Source: Candidatus Zixiibacteriota bacterium (lineage in GTDB: Bacteria; Zixibacteria; MSB-5A5; UBA10806). From it: a DNA stretch of 64,000 bases. Made by a program: the position numbers and the translations under genes. Shown in pieces: positions 53,278-63,052 of the stretch. Within the stretch, counting starts at the first letter, position 1, and every line of letters begins with the position of its first letter. Under the pieces are notes generated by a model. That model saw nothing but the letters and a program-made list of their open reading frames with translations, was not told where the DNA came from and made no database searches. The stretch is from positions 1 through 64,000 of the forward strand of contig JAHEDG010000012.1 of the NCBI GenBank assembly GCA_024641335.1, in the 5' to 3' direction.

Positions 53278-56200
53278 TCAGTCATCAACCGTCAAACCAT
53301 CAACCGAGGTTCCCGGAGTATGCCCGACTATTGATTTTTTCCTGTTTCCGGTAAAAAAAGCAACCATATCATCCAACAATGTATAAACAACAGGAACGAC
53401 GATCAAAGTCAACAGAGTCGACGATGTCAGACCTCCGATGATGGCCTGTGCCATGGGAGCCCGGAATTCCGCGCCCGGACCTACCCCAAGGGCGAGGGGA
53501 ATCATAGCCAGAATCATGGAAAGTGAGGTCATCAAAATGGGTCGAAGTCTTATGGATCCCGCCTTCAGGATCGCTTCGGTTCTATCGACACCCTTCGCCC
53601 GCGCCTGTTTGATAAAATCTATAAGCAGGATAGCGTTTTTGGTGACCAGCCCCATTAGAAAGACTATACCTATCAACGACATGATCGATATCGCCGATCG
53701 AAAAACCAACAAGGCGAGAATAGCGCCGACGGGCGCCATGACCAGCGACATGCCCATAGCAAACGGATCGAGGAAGGATTCGAATTGGGAGGCCAGGAGT
53801 AGATAAATGAATATGACAGCCAGCATCAGGGTGATCCCTATCTGTCCGAACGATTCCTGCATAATTTCCGATTCGCCGACCGGGGCGACGATATAACCGG
53901 TCGGAATATTGACCGCTTCCATTTTTTCGGCGACGTAACTATTTATATCGCCCAAAGTATAACCGGTCGCCGGGTTAGCGGTCATCCTGATTTCTCTTTG
54001 ACGTTCGAAACGTCTTACTTCGGTAGGGGCTTTTTCTTCGATAACCCTGGCAACCTGCCTTAACGGAATCGACATATCGGCGCCCCGATTTTTTTTCTCG
54101 GAGTTGATATAGATATTATTCAAATTTTCGATACTGGTCCGGTAGGATGGGGCGAGCCGTACCCTGATATCGTATTCCTCGTCACCTTCCTTGAGGCGGC
54201 CAACCCTGGCGCCATCAACCAGGTTCCTGACAGTCATAGCGATTGGCATCACGCTCAGGCCAAGATCCTTGGCCATGCCTCTATCCACGACGACCTGGTA
54301 TTCCGACCTGGACTGTTTTTCGCTGTTATCAATATCCACCGCACCCGGCGTTTCCTTTAAAATCTGTTCCAATGATGCCGCCAGGATTTTGATCCTGTCA
54401 TAATCAGGACCTCGGATAGAATACTGCACCAAACCTCCCGCGCCGCCATGCGCCGGCTCCGGGGCCACACTAAATGATACGCCCGGCACAGCAGCCAATT
54501 CATCGCGCAGGATATCGATAATTTCAAAGGCAGTCAAATCACGTTCACTCTTATCTGTCAGTTTGACGTAAATCTGACCCTCGTTAATAGGGGTAAGACC
54601 GCCACCGAGAGTCAGAAGCTGGTTTTTGACAACATCCTTATGTGATCCGATAATAGACTCGAGCTGCCCGGCCAACTCCGAGGATCTTTCGAGACTCGAA
54701 CCGGCCATAGTCTTGAAATCGACGAATAACTGGGCCTGATCAGCTTTGGGGGAGAATTCGACGCCGAGAAATTTAACAAGGTAAAGTGATAATACAAATC
54801 CTCCTATGGCGATAAGTAAAGTAATTATTCTGTTATTCAATGTCCAGGCAAGCGTGGTATGATAAATATCTCCGAATCTCTTAAAAATATAATTCCAATA
54901 GTACAAAACCGCGGTGACTGGATTTCCCGATCCATGCTTCAACGGTTTTTCTTTTTCCAGGAATTTCGAGGCCAGCATCGGAGTAAGTGTGAAAGCCACA
55001 AACAGCGAAACCAGTACAGCCACCGCGATGGTCATACCGAACTGATAGAAGAATCGTCCGATAATGCCGGACATGAAAGCCACCGGCAAAAACACGACCA
55101 CGACTGAAAAAGTGGTGGCCATAACCGCCAGGCCTATTTCGGCCGTGCCTGCTTTGGCCGCCTCCGCGCGGGATTTGCCCATATCGAGATGCCTGTAAAT
55201 GTTTTCGATAACCACAATGGCGTCATCGATAAGCAATCCTACGGCCAGCGACAGAGCCATCAGCGACATCATATTCAATGTAAATCCGAGAGCCTTCATA
55301 GCGGTAAAGGTCGCGATTATAGATGTGGGTATCGCTATAGCTGTTATTATGGTCGACGGCATATTGGCGAGGAACAGAAATATCGCCAGGATAGCCAGAG
55401 CCCCGGCGAAGAAAATGGTCACCTGGACATCATGCAATGATTCTTCGATAAATACCGAGTTATCCAGCGCTACCTCGGCCTTGACACCGGCGGGCAGGAT
55501 TTGATTAATTTCCGTAAGCCGTTGGCGCACTTTGGCGGCAAGATCTACCACGTTGGCGCCGGATTGGCTTCTTATATCCAGAGTAATCGCGTCTTTCTTC
55601 GAGTACCGGGCAAGACTTCGCCGCTCGGCCACTGTATCCAGAACAGTCGCGATTTCGCTCAACCGTATCGGTTTGCCGTTTATATTTTTCACTATAACAT
55701 CTTTAATATCATCGATACTCTCGAACCGTCCCATGGTTCGGACAAGAGTCTCGCTCGGTCCCTGGTTTAGGTGTCCGCCGGGAAGTTCGATATTCGAGCC
55801 CGATATGGCGAATGAGATATCATTGAATGATATCTCCCTGGCGTTCATGGCGTCGAGATCCAGAAGCGCCTGGAACTCCCTCTCGCTTCCGCCCAGAATC
55901 GAGACCGATCCAACACCCTCCACAGATTCAAGTCGTTCCCTGACGACTTTATCCGCAAGCGATGTCAATTCTCTCGGGGAACGATCTCCGGCCATGACAA
56001 CAGACATTATGGCTTTAGCCAGCGGATCCAACTTCTGCACGACGGGATCTTCGATATCCTTCGGCAAATCGGAACGGATCGAAGCTATTTTTTCCCGGAC
56101 ATCCTGTGTCGCGACTATCCCATCGGTTTCCAAAGTGAACTGGGCGAAAACGAACGATACCCCCTCGCTCGATCTCGACTCAATATGCTTGACACCGGCG

Positions 56201-56421
56201 ATCGGGTTTATGGCGTCCTCGATTTTTCTGGTAATATCGTTGGCTACCGCTTCGGGGCCGGCTCCTGGATAAATAGTGGTAACAGTCACAAAGGGGAAAT
56301 CGACATCGGGGAAAAGATCGACGTCCATGCGGCTATAAGAAACCACACCCAATACGATCAAGGCTGTGATGACCATGGTGGTGAAAACAGGCCGCTTTAC
56401 GGATAAATCGGATATATACAT
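53278..56421 (-). CDS. RND-family efflux permease (HAE1/AcrB-like)
   Basis: 1,047 residues with the classic two-fold repeat: six hydrophobic segments after each large periplasmic part. Signature parts: [54 protein letters not shown] with the conserved Asp pair of the proton relay, and [18 protein letters not shown]. It pumps hydrophobic compounds outward using the proton gradient. It forms an operon with the adaptor and TolC genes; the substrate is unknown. Confidence 0.96.
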   Translation of the reverse strand: MYISDLSVKRPVFTTMVITALIVLGVVSYSRMDVDLFPDVDFPFVTVTTIYPGAGPEAVANDITRKIEDAINPIAGVKHIESRSSEGVSFVFAQFTLETDGIVATQDVREKIASIRSDLPKDIEDPVVQKLDPLAKAIMSVVMAGDRSPRELTSLADKVVRERLESVEGVGSVSILGGSEREFQALLDLDAMNAREISFNDISFAISGSNIELPGGHLNQGPSETLVRTMGRFESIDDIKDVIVKNINGKPIRLSEIATVLDTVAERRSLARYSKKDAITLDIRSQSGANVVDLAAKVRQRLTEINQILPAGVKAEVALDNSVFIEESLHDVQVTIFFAGALAILAIFLFLANMPSTIITAIAIPTSIIATFTAMKALGFTLNMMSLMALSLAVGLLIDDAIVVIENIYRHLDMGKSRAEAAKAGTAEIGLAVMATTFSVVVVFLPVAFMSGIIGRFFYQFGMTIAVAVLVSLFVAFTLTPMLASKFLEKEKPLKHGSGNPVTAVLYYWNYIFKRFGDIYHTTLAWTLNNRIITLLIAIGGFVLSLYLVKFLGVEFSPKADQAQLFVDFKTMAGSSLERSSELAGQLESIIGSHKDVVKNQLLTLGGGLTPINEGQIYVKLTDKSERDLTAFEIIDILRDELAAVPGVSFSVAPEPAHGGAGGLVQYSIRGPDYDRIKILAASLEQILKETPGAVDIDNSEKQSRSEYQVVVDRGMAKDLGLSVMPIAMTVRNLVDGARVGRLKEGDEEYDIRVRLAPSYRTSIENLNNIYINSEKKNRGADMSIPLRQVARVIEEKAPTEVRRFERQREIRMTANPATGYTLGDINSYVAEKMEAVNIPTGYIVAPVGESEIMQESFGQIGITLMLAVIFIYLLLASQFESFLDPFAMGMSLVMAPVGAILALLVFRSAISIMSLIGIVFLMGLVTKNAILLIDFIKQARAKGVDRTEAILKAGSIRLRPILMTSLSMILAMIPLALGVGPGAEFRAPMAQAIIGGLTSSTLLTLIVVPVVYTLLDDMVAFFTGNRKKSIVGHTPGTSVDGLTVDD

Positions 56422-56424
56422 ATA

Positions 56425-57507
56425 TTACCCTTCGGACTCCGGTATCGCCCTTTTGGAGTTTTCCACTGAGCTATCGAGTAGATTTGAGATTTTGACCAGG
56501 GTTCCGTCCTCGATCAGGTTGCGGCCGACGACCACAACAGTGTCTCCGGGAGAAGCTCCCGATATTACCTGGGCAAGCTCCTTTGTCGATTCGCCTATGG
56601 TAACCGTTCGCTCCACAGCCCGATCTCCGGACAGCATAAACAGTTTGTGAACTCCTTCGACCGAGAACACCGCTTCCCGGGGAACAGCGGGAACGTTTTT
56701 CAACTCCAATACAGTCAGCTCGGCCCGGGCAAACATACCGGGGATCAACTCACCTTTCGGATTCGGTATTTTCACTTCGATCCTGAAAAGTCTGGTTTGA
56801 GGATCGGCGGAACGGGCGGTTTCGATAACCTTCCCTGTATATTCTTCGAAGAGCTTTTCTTTTGAATCCACGGTGATAATAGCTTTATCACCGTTTTTGA
56901 TAATGGCCGCGCCCCGGCTATCGACAAACAACGTCAACCGCATGAAATCCGTTCTGGCGACGGTCGCGAGGGGTATTCCCATAGGAGCATACTCCCCGAT
57001 ATTTACGGAAATGTCGGTCAGGATACCGGAGATGGGGCTGGTAAGCTCTACCTGCTGACGTGCCGACGCGAAGTTAGCCTCGGCCACCTCGAGGCCTGTT
57101 CTGGCTCCGATATAAGCCTGCTCGGAAACAGCCCCCTGCTGATAAAGTTTGGCCATCTTATCAAAATTATCCCTGGCCTGCAACACAACCGCCCGAGACT
57201 GATTATAATGAGATGCCATCCCGTTTTTATCCAATAATATCACGGGAGCGCCGGCTTTTACTTCGCTACCCTCTTTGACAGGTAATTCGACTACGGCCTC
57301 GGGAATAGAGGCGAAAATCTGGGCCTGTTGTTCTCCTTCAAGAGTGCCGGAGTAGGTCATCTTCACTGAAATATCGTTAGATTCGACTTCAGCTATGGTT
57401 ACCGGTACAGCTTTTTCCTTATGCGCAACTTCAGTATCGTTGCCGCCGCAGGAGATAAGAACCGCCGCCGAGCCGATTATCAAGAAGAACGCCATTAATT
57501 TTCTCAT
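56425..57507 (-). CDS. RND efflux periplasmic adaptor (MFP)
   Basis: 360 residues. A lipoprotein signal (LIIGSAAVLISCGGND; Cys is the likely lipidation site) is followed by the barrel-sandwich and coiled-coil parts: EGEQQAQIFASIPEAVVELPVKEGSEVKAG, hairpin RAVVLQARDNFDKMAKLYQQGAVSEQAYIGAR, SPISGILTDISVNIGEYAPMG. It bridges the pump and the TolC-like channel. It is 3 bases from the pump gene. Confidence 0.95.
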   Translation of the reverse strand: MRKLMAFFLIIGSAAVLISCGGNDTEVAHKEKAVPVTIAEVESNDISVKMTYSGTLEGEQQAQIFASIPEAVVELPVKEGSEVKAGAPVILLDKNGMASHYNQSRAVVLQARDNFDKMAKLYQQGAVSEQAYIGARTGLEVAEANFASARQQVELTSPISGILTDISVNIGEYAPMGIPLATVARTDFMRLTLFVDSRGAAIIKNGDKAIITVDSKEKLFEEYTGKVIETARSADPQTRLFRIEVKIPNPKGELIPGMFARAELTVLELKNVPAVPREAVFSVEGVHKLFMLSGDRAVERTVTIGESTKELAQVISGASPGDTVVVVGRNLIEDGTLVKISNLLDSSVENSKRAIPESEG

Positions 57508-57525
57508 GATTACCTCAAATCTTTC

Positions 57526-58890
57526 CTAAAACAGCTCTATTTCCCGGCCGAGAGATCTCATCAGCAAAGCGTAACTGACCGCCAGATCATGAAAAGCCAT
57601 TGCCCTGTTTATCTCCGCGCTGGATAACGACAATCTGGCGTCGGCGACCTCAAGCTGGGTACCGACACCGCTTTCGTAGCGTACGTTGGAGATGCTCAAT
57701 CCGCGCCGGGCCAATTCCACAGCATCCCCCTGAGCCGAAAACCTCTGCCTGGCTTCATTGTATCGTCCGAAACCGGCCTTAAAATCGAGAACCATATTTT
57801 TAATTACCGCTTCTTCCTTAAGTTCGCTCTGAATCATTTCTATTTTCGCCTGTTTAACTTTGCTCGGCGTGCGCCAGGAATCGAAAATGGGCACCGAGAG
57901 CATAATAACACTGTTTAACGAACGGTCCCATTTTTTTTCGAAAACGCTTCCCCGATCGAATTGCGACTGGTATTGCAGGCTCGATGAGAAAAACAGGCTC
58001 GGCCTGTAGCCGGCCCTGGCGATCGAGATCATCTGTTTATTCAGCGAAGTTTGGAACGAAACCAATTTGACTTCAGGTCTGTTTCCCTTTAATTCGAGCA
58101 CCGCGTCTTCTGTGGATATGGGAGGGATGACGAAAAGATTGGAATCCATATCGGCATCCAGTTCAATTTGAATATCGGTATCGAACCCGAGCATATTTTT
58201 TAGGGCATTTTCGGCGACTTCGGCGTCGGTCCTGGCCTTGATAAGCATCGGTTCGACGTTAGCCACTCCGACTCTGGCCCGAAGATAATCGTATTCCGCT
58301 ACCATACCTTGATCATATAGTTTGCCCACGACCTCGAGATTTTCGCTGGCAAGGCCGAAAGATTCTTCATTAACCCTGTAAAGCTCCCTGGCCAGCAAGG
58401 CGCCGTAGAAACTTGTAAAAACCCTGATTTTCAAATCCTGGCGGGCCTGGCGGACCATCTCGGCAGTCATTTTTTTATAAATTCTGGCGATTTTCAGCGC
58501 GGTGATTGTCCTGCCTCCGGAATAGAGAGGCTGTGTCAGAGTCAAATCGGCGACATAGCTATTTTCAGTACCGAATTTAAAGGTGACAACCTCATCCCCC
58601 ATCTGGAAAACGCCGGTAGGTATCTCCCAATTTCGCAGAAATCGCATTCCACCGGTAATCTGGGGCAAAGCGCCGGAAACCGCTTCCACAACCAGGCTGT
58701 TGGCTTTATCTGTCTCTCTGGTGGCGGCAAGATAGGTCTCGTCCTCCCGCAACGCTCGATTGACCGCGTACTTGAGATCGATTTTAATGGTTTCGGCCGC
58801 AGAGAAGGACGCAGGTAAGTATATCAGTATCATCCCGACAATCACGGTTTTCAAAGAGATTTCCTTTATGACTTTTATCATATCTTTCAT
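57526..58890 (-). CDS. TolC-family outer membrane protein
   Basis: 454 residues from the ATG at 58890; a GTG eight codons upstream is possible but less likely. A signal peptide (VIVGMILIYLPASFSAAET) leads into the two TolC repeats: YAVNRALREDETYLAATRETDKANSLVVEA, DLTLTQPLYSGGRTITALKIA, ARVGVANVEPMLIKARTDAEVAENALKNMLGFD, SNVRYESGVGTQLEVADARLSLSSAEINRA. It gives the outer-membrane exit channel for the adjacent efflux pump and is the first gene of the operon. Confidence 0.95.
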   Translation of the reverse strand: MKDMIKVIKEISLKTVIVGMILIYLPASFSAAETIKIDLKYAVNRALREDETYLAATRETDKANSLVVEAVSGALPQITGGMRFLRNWEIPTGVFQMGDEVVTFKFGTENSYVADLTLTQPLYSGGRTITALKIARIYKKMTAEMVRQARQDLKIRVFTSFYGALLARELYRVNEESFGLASENLEVVGKLYDQGMVAEYDYLRARVGVANVEPMLIKARTDAEVAENALKNMLGFDTDIQIELDADMDSNLFVIPPISTEDAVLELKGNRPEVKLVSFQTSLNKQMISIARAGYRPSLFFSSSLQYQSQFDRGSVFEKKWDRSLNSVIMLSVPIFDSWRTPSKVKQAKIEMIQSELKEEAVIKNMVLDFKAGFGRYNEARQRFSAQGDAVELARRGLSISNVRYESGVGTQLEVADARLSLSSAEINRAMAFHDLAVSYALLMRSLGREIELF

Positions 58891-58967
58891 TTCGCCTACA
58901 ATAAATCGGGCCACAGCCCGTATTTTGATAGGAACTACGAATAATCCTCAAAAAGTTGCAGGTTTTC

Positions 58968-59447
58968 CTAAATCAAGGCGGAAATTTTGCTTTTCAAGAG
59001 ATTAAAATCAAATTTTGAGACCTCATCCACCTCACTAACCCTATGTCTGACAATCCCTTCATCGTCAACAACAAAGACGGTGAAGTGTACGCCTGGCTTG
59101 GGATCGGAGCTGTTCACTACGTAAAATTTTCTGGAAACAACCATCCCGTTATCGGAAAGCACCGGGTAGGAAAGCTCCAGTTCCTCTTTCATTTGACTTA
59201 ATTTGCTGATTTTTTCGGGTGATACAGCTATTACTGATACAGGCAATCCCGACGCGGTTTCAGGCAACGCTGAATTAAGATCCTTAAGGTAGCTTTGTAC
59301 TCTGTCGGCCTGCTCATCTGAAAAGAAGCAAACGGCCGCAAAAGAATCCCGGATAAACTCTTTTAGGGATAAGATATTCCCCTGGGTATCGGGAAGGGAA
59401 AAATCCGGGGCCATAAATCCGGTTCTAATTACATTTACATTATCCAT
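58968..59447 (-). CDS. Peroxiredoxin-like protein lacking the peroxidatic cysteine
   Basis: 159 residues from the ATG at 59447, 5 nt after GAGAG; a TTG one codon earlier is less likely. The AhpC/TSA fold is clear: GFMAPDFSLPDTQGNILSLKEF, YPVLSDNGMVVSRKFYVV, HFTVFVVDDEGIVRHRV. Where the family has a TxxC peroxidatic cysteine, this chain reads FFSDEQADRVQS with no Cys. The only Cys (about residue 40) is in a buried strand. It is probably not a peroxidase of the usual mechanism; the role is unknown. Confidence 0.78.
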   Translation of the reverse strand: MDNVNVIRTGFMAPDFSLPDTQGNILSLKEFIRDSFAAVCFFSDEQADRVQSYLKDLNSALPETASGLPVSVIAVSPEKISKLSQMKEELELSYPVLSDNGMVVSRKFYVVNSSDPKPGVHFTVFVVDDEGIVRHRVSEVDEVSKFDFNLLKSKISALI

Positions 59448-59485
59448 CAAATCTCTCTTTGCGCGAACATTTCCAATTCGGAAAT

Positions 59486-59514
59486 AAAATAATCGTGATT
59501 TTCACTGATGTCAA
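59486..59514 (-). promoter_or_regulatory. Promoter of the peroxiredoxin-like gene
   Basis: TTGACA at 59509-59514, 17-nt spacer, TATTTT at 59486-59491. It starts a leader of about 30 nt with a GAGAG site, so this gene has its own transcript. Confidence 0.6.
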
Positions 59515-59517
59515 CCG

Positions 59518-60483
59518 CTATAACCAGTCTTTTCGCTTAAAAAAGGCCAGGAGGCTGATAACAATCAGAGCCATCAGGCCCAGCACCATAAAATAGCTGC
59601 CGGGAATGTGCTTTTCCGGGAAATCGAGGTTCATTCCGTATATGCCGGAAATGACCGACAACGGCAGCAAAATAACTGTAAAAATAGTCAGGGTTTTCAT
59701 AATAGCGTTGGTCTTGTTCGATGTCATGGATAAGTAAACTTCCAGGATATTGGAAAGCAGTTCGTTGAAATTTTCAGCATGTTCGACCACGCTATTGATA
59801 TGGTCGTAGACGTCACGATAATATATCAAAGAATCCGATCCCACCAGCTTGTATTCGCCCCGGGAAAAACGCCAGAGAATCTGCCTCTGAGACGAGGCCA
59901 GCCTTCTCAAAGCCCCGATATCTTCTTTGAGCTCGAAGATTCTTTTCAAGATCTCCTGATCGGCCTGGCCGGAGAAAATACTCTCTTCGAGCTGGTCGAT
60001 AAATTTCTGGACCGCTTCTCGGACGTTTACAAATTCGTCGACCATATAGTCCAGGATAGTATGAAAGGCGAAATCCGCTCCTCTGGAGAGGACTCTTTCA
60101 TCTTTAAGGCATCGATTTCTGATTCTGTCCAGCACGGGGAAGGAATCGTTATGGATAGAAACTACATAATTTTTCCCAAAGAACAGGTCGATCTCCTTGG
60201 TTCCAAGTTCGCCCTCGCTTTTATAGTAAGACGTGTAGAAGACCAAAAAGAGGTAATTATCGAAAACATCGAGTTTGGGCAGTTCTTTTTCGGCGATAAC
60301 GTCCTCGATAACCAGTGGATGGAATTTAAAATCTGAGGTCAGGATATAGGCTTCTTCGTCCTCCGGTTTTTCGAGGTCGACCCAGAAGGTACAATCATGA
60401 TTGGCGGCCAGTTCTTTGAAATCGATCAGGCCGGCATGCTCCTTGACTCCTTCATCCGGATGATATGTAAGCGTTTTGATCAT
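59518..60483 (-). CDS. corA: CorA-family magnesium/divalent cation transporter
   Basis: 321 residues. A pentameric channel for Mg2+ or Co2+. The large cytoplasmic part ends in two transmembrane helices with the signature GIYGMNLDFPEK (GMN) and the C-terminal basic tail FFKRKDWL. It overlaps nth by 4 bases, so it is the second gene of an nth-corA transcript. Confidence 0.96.
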   Translation of the reverse strand: MIKTLTYHPDEGVKEHAGLIDFKELAANHDCTFWVDLEKPEDEEAYILTSDFKFHPLVIEDVIAEKELPKLDVFDNYLFLVFYTSYYKSEGELGTKEIDLFFGKNYVVSIHNDSFPVLDRIRNRCLKDERVLSRGADFAFHTILDYMVDEFVNVREAVQKFIDQLEESIFSGQADQEILKRIFELKEDIGALRRLASSQRQILWRFSRGEYKLVGSDSLIYYRDVYDHINSVVEHAENFNELLSNILEVYLSMTSNKTNAIMKTLTIFTVILLPLSVISGIYGMNLDFPEKHIPGSYFMVLGLMALIVISLLAFFKRKDWL

Positions 60484-61154
60484 TCGTCCTTACTCTCGAA
60501 AAACAGGCATTTTTTTTTAAGCCCGCAGTCCTGGCATTTGGGATTTGCGGGGCGACATAGAGTTCGGCCGTGCTGGATCATATTCAGATGCAGCTGATAT
60601 AGATCTACCGGCAATTTCTGTTCTCTGAACCAGTCATGCGCGCTCTCCGCAGATAGATTTTCCGGAATCAGGCCAAGCCTTTTGCTTATTCTATGAACAT
60701 GGGTATCCACAGGCATGGTATTTCTGCCCAGGGAAAACATCATGACACATGAAGCGGTTTTAGGGCCGACTCCATCGAAGGAAACAAGGTATTCCCAGAC
60801 TTCCGTGTCCGACATATCCTGAAGGAAAGTCAGGGAATAATCCGGAGACTTCAAACCGACCTGTTGCAGGATTTTTTTTATCCTTCGTGATTTCACCCCG
60901 GCCAGACCTCCGGTTTTGATAGTGTTCTCGATTACCACAGGCCGAGACGAAACGATATCGGCCCAGGCCGGAAATTTGGCCTTGAGGGCCCGGAAAGCCC
61001 GATCGCGATTGGTATCGTTTGTATTCTGGGAGAGGACAGTCAAAATGAGCTCCTCGGTCGGGTCACTGAATCTCGATTGTTTTTTGGCGCCATACATTCC
61101 CGCGAGTATTTTATCTATCGCCAGGGTTTTTGTTGTCAGCGCTCGCCGGTTCAT
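60480..61154 (-). CDS. nth: Endonuclease III
   Basis: 224 residues. A DNA glycosylase/AP lyase removing oxidised pyrimidines. Helix-hairpin-helix FDGVGPKTASCVM with the catalytic Lys, PVDTHVHRISKRLGL with the catalytic Asp, and the 4Fe-4S ligands CRPANPKCQDCGLKKKC (C-x6-C-x2-C-x5-C) are all in place. The ATG has no Shine-Dalgarno, and the promoter is unusually close. Confidence 0.95.
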   Translation of the reverse strand: MNRRALTTKTLAIDKILAGMYGAKKQSRFSDPTEELILTVLSQNTNDTNRDRAFRALKAKFPAWADIVSSRPVVIENTIKTGGLAGVKSRRIKKILQQVGLKSPDYSLTFLQDMSDTEVWEYLVSFDGVGPKTASCVMMFSLGRNTMPVDTHVHRISKRLGLIPENLSAESAHDWFREQKLPVDLYQLHLNMIQHGRTLCRPANPKCQDCGLKKKCLFFESKDE

Positions 61155-61167
61155 AACAAGGTCGGTA

Positions 61168-61197
61168 AAGTTAACTTCATAGGCACGTTTATGTCAA
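61168..61197 (-). promoter_or_regulatory. Near-leaderless promoter of nth-corA
   Basis: TTGACA at 61192-61197, 18-nt spacer, TAACTT at 61168-61173, then 13 nt to the ATG at 61154. The expected leader is about 6 nt. Confidence 0.5.
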
Positions 61198-61250
61198 TAT
61201 AAAAGGACTGCTTGATTATCTTTCCGTCATGACCCTGCCGATGGGGCTGA

Positions 61251-62300
61251 TCACTTGGATTCGGTTACGTCAGCAGTCTCCACGACATCGTTGGTGACAT
61301 CGATGCTATCGACGCCCTTTTCCCCCTCGACCCTCAGCTGCCTGTAAGTCAGGCCTTCCTTGAAAGAGAATATCGCTCCGAGGATTATGGGGGGGAGATA
61401 GATGAATATATGGAGGAGAAACGAAAAAGCCAGGGCTTCGGATTTACCGACGCCGAACGGGTGCATGGCAGCCACGGTGGCACCCTGGAATGTCCCTATA
61501 TTGCCGGGGGCAATAACCACAGTCATCATGACGCTGACCACGGCAGTAATAATTACGGCTCCCCAGATATTAATGGAGAATCCGAAGGCCAGAATCAGAA
61601 AATATACTATTGCGGCCTGGGCCAGCCATGATGATACCGACAATACGGATACGGCCGTAAGATGTCTGGAGCTTTTCAATGTTCCAAGACCGGAGAAGAA
61701 CGAAAACTTGATATCGTCGATTCTTTTTCGGGAATGCCTCGGCAGATGCCCACTGAATTTTTCCACGATATCATGAGTTAATCCTTTGGAGCGGGAAAGA
61801 ACAAATAATATCGCCATAGCTCCGAGGATTATGGCCGCCAGAACAATGAAATGCCAGGCCCGGAATTCGGCGGGCAAAACCACAAAAAGGGATGTGACGA
61901 AAATAATTCCCAGCAGAGCCATGCCGTCGAACAAAACCTCGAGGACGGTAGTGGTAAAGATGAAGGTTTTCTTAAGACCTATCTTTCTGCTGAAAAGGTA
62001 TACCCTGGCCACCTGCCCGGTCAGATATGGCATCAGCAGATTGACCATAATACCGATGCAATAAACCGGATATATCGCCAGGACTCCAACCTTTCTGGCG
62101 GTATCGACAAGAAACTTCAGCCTCGAAGCCCGAATCAAGGCTATCAAACCCTCCAGAAATAAAAGGGGGATAAGAAAGCGTGTATCGATGGCGATGATAG
62201 CCGACCAGAGAGCGTAAATATCCAAATCGTAGAAGCAGTATATCAGGAGGCCCGTGGTGAGCACCAGCCCCCAGAACTTTTTTTGTTTGATGATTTTCAA
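61251..62300 (-). CDS. Flippase-like membrane protein (UPF0104, lysylphosphatidylglycerol synthase TM region)
   Basis: 349 residues with about eight hydrophobic segments. Family features: FLIPLLFLEGLIALIRASRLKFLV, the central YLTGQVARVYLFSRKIGLKKTFIFTTTVLEVLFDGMALL and TVVIAPGNIGTFQGATVAAMHPFGVGKSEALAFSFLLHI. Proteins of this type are thought to flip polar lipids. The start is TTG at 62300, overlapping the batE stop as TTGA. The substrate is unknown. Confidence 0.88.
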   Translation of the reverse strand: MKIIKQKKFWGLVLTTGLLIYCFYDLDIYALWSAIIAIDTRFLIPLLFLEGLIALIRASRLKFLVDTARKVGVLAIYPVYCIGIMVNLLMPYLTGQVARVYLFSRKIGLKKTFIFTTTVLEVLFDGMALLGIIFVTSLFVVLPAEFRAWHFIVLAAIILGAMAILFVLSRSKGLTHDIVEKFSGHLPRHSRKRIDDIKFSFFSGLGTLKSSRHLTAVSVLSVSSWLAQAAIVYFLILAFGFSINIWGAVIITAVVSVMMTVVIAPGNIGTFQGATVAAMHPFGVGKSEALAFSFLLHIFIYLPPIILGAIFSFKEGLTYRQLRVEGEKGVDSIDVTNDVVETADVTESK

Positions 62301-63052
62301 ATTTCGATTACGGCGTCTTTTGTCACCCAGCCTTTTAAGCCGTTTCCTAATTCAATAAGGTAACTGTTTTCCCTGGTTTCCAGGATCCTGAACTCCAATC
62401 CCTCGTGTCCGACTTCGATTCTTTTAAAATCATCGCCGGGTCCTTCCCGAATATCCGCGGTTTGAGAGATCAACACCCCCCAGACGCTCAGACGATCGAG
62501 CTTGATTCTCCGGGCGGAGGCGGCACCGGCAAAGATAGCGATTACCAGTCCGAGTATCAACAGGTAATATGGCCATGAGCGGTCTTTGCCCCGAATCAGA
62601 ATATAGGCCAAAGAAGAGGCCAATAACCACCATGAAATAGTAAATATTATCAAAAACCCGTTCAGGCCCAAAAGAGCTGTAAAACCGTTCCAGAGATCCA
62701 GAATAAAGCCGCCTTTTTCCATCTGTATTTTATCGGTATTGAATGAGCGGGCATATTCGAGATTGACCGCGGCCTGGTTCATTCGAGGGTCGATTTTCAG
62801 AGCCCGACGATAAGCCCAGATGGATTCACCGATATCCCCGGCCATAAAATAGGAGTTGCCGAGATTGTAGAACAGTTTCGGATTAGAGTAACCGCGTTGA
62901 ATAATTTTGGTGTAGTTTTCAATGGCCGACACGAAATCGCCTTTATCATAATATTCGGCGGCTTGGTTCCAGAGGGTTTCGTTGTCGGCCGCGGAGGCGA
63001 CACTGAAGGCCGAGAGAATCGTTATCAGCATAAAACAGATAAACTGTTTCAT
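62297..63052 (-). CDS. batE: BatE-like TPR and SH3 protein
   Basis: 251 residues. A signal peptide (MKQFICFMLITILSAFSVASAA) is followed by two to three TPRs (DNETLWNQAAEYYDKGDFVSAIENYTKII...SNPKLFYNLGNSYFMAGDIGESIWAYRRALKIDPRMNQAAVNLEYAR), two membrane helices and a C-terminal SH3-like domain (TADIREGPGDDFKRIEVGHEGLEFRILETRENSYLIEL). This architecture and the overlap with batD fit the Bat (Bacteroides aerotolerance) operon. Confidence 0.85.
   Translation of the reverse strand: MKQFICFMLITILSAFSVASAADNETLWNQAAEYYDKGDFVSAIENYTKIIQRGYSNPKLFYNLGNSYFMAGDIGESIWAYRRALKIDPRMNQAAVNLEYARSFNTDKIQMEKGGFILDLWNGFTALLGLNGFLIIFTISWWLLASSLAYILIRGKDRSWPYYLLILGLVIAIFAGAASARRIKLDRLSVWGVLISQTADIREGPGDDFKRIEVGHEGLEFRILETRENSYLIELGNGLKGWVTKDAVIEI

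Noticed and set aside
55532-56272. Plus-strand 246-residue frame inside the RND pump gene
   Set aside because: It is antisense to conserved AcrB-type sequence.
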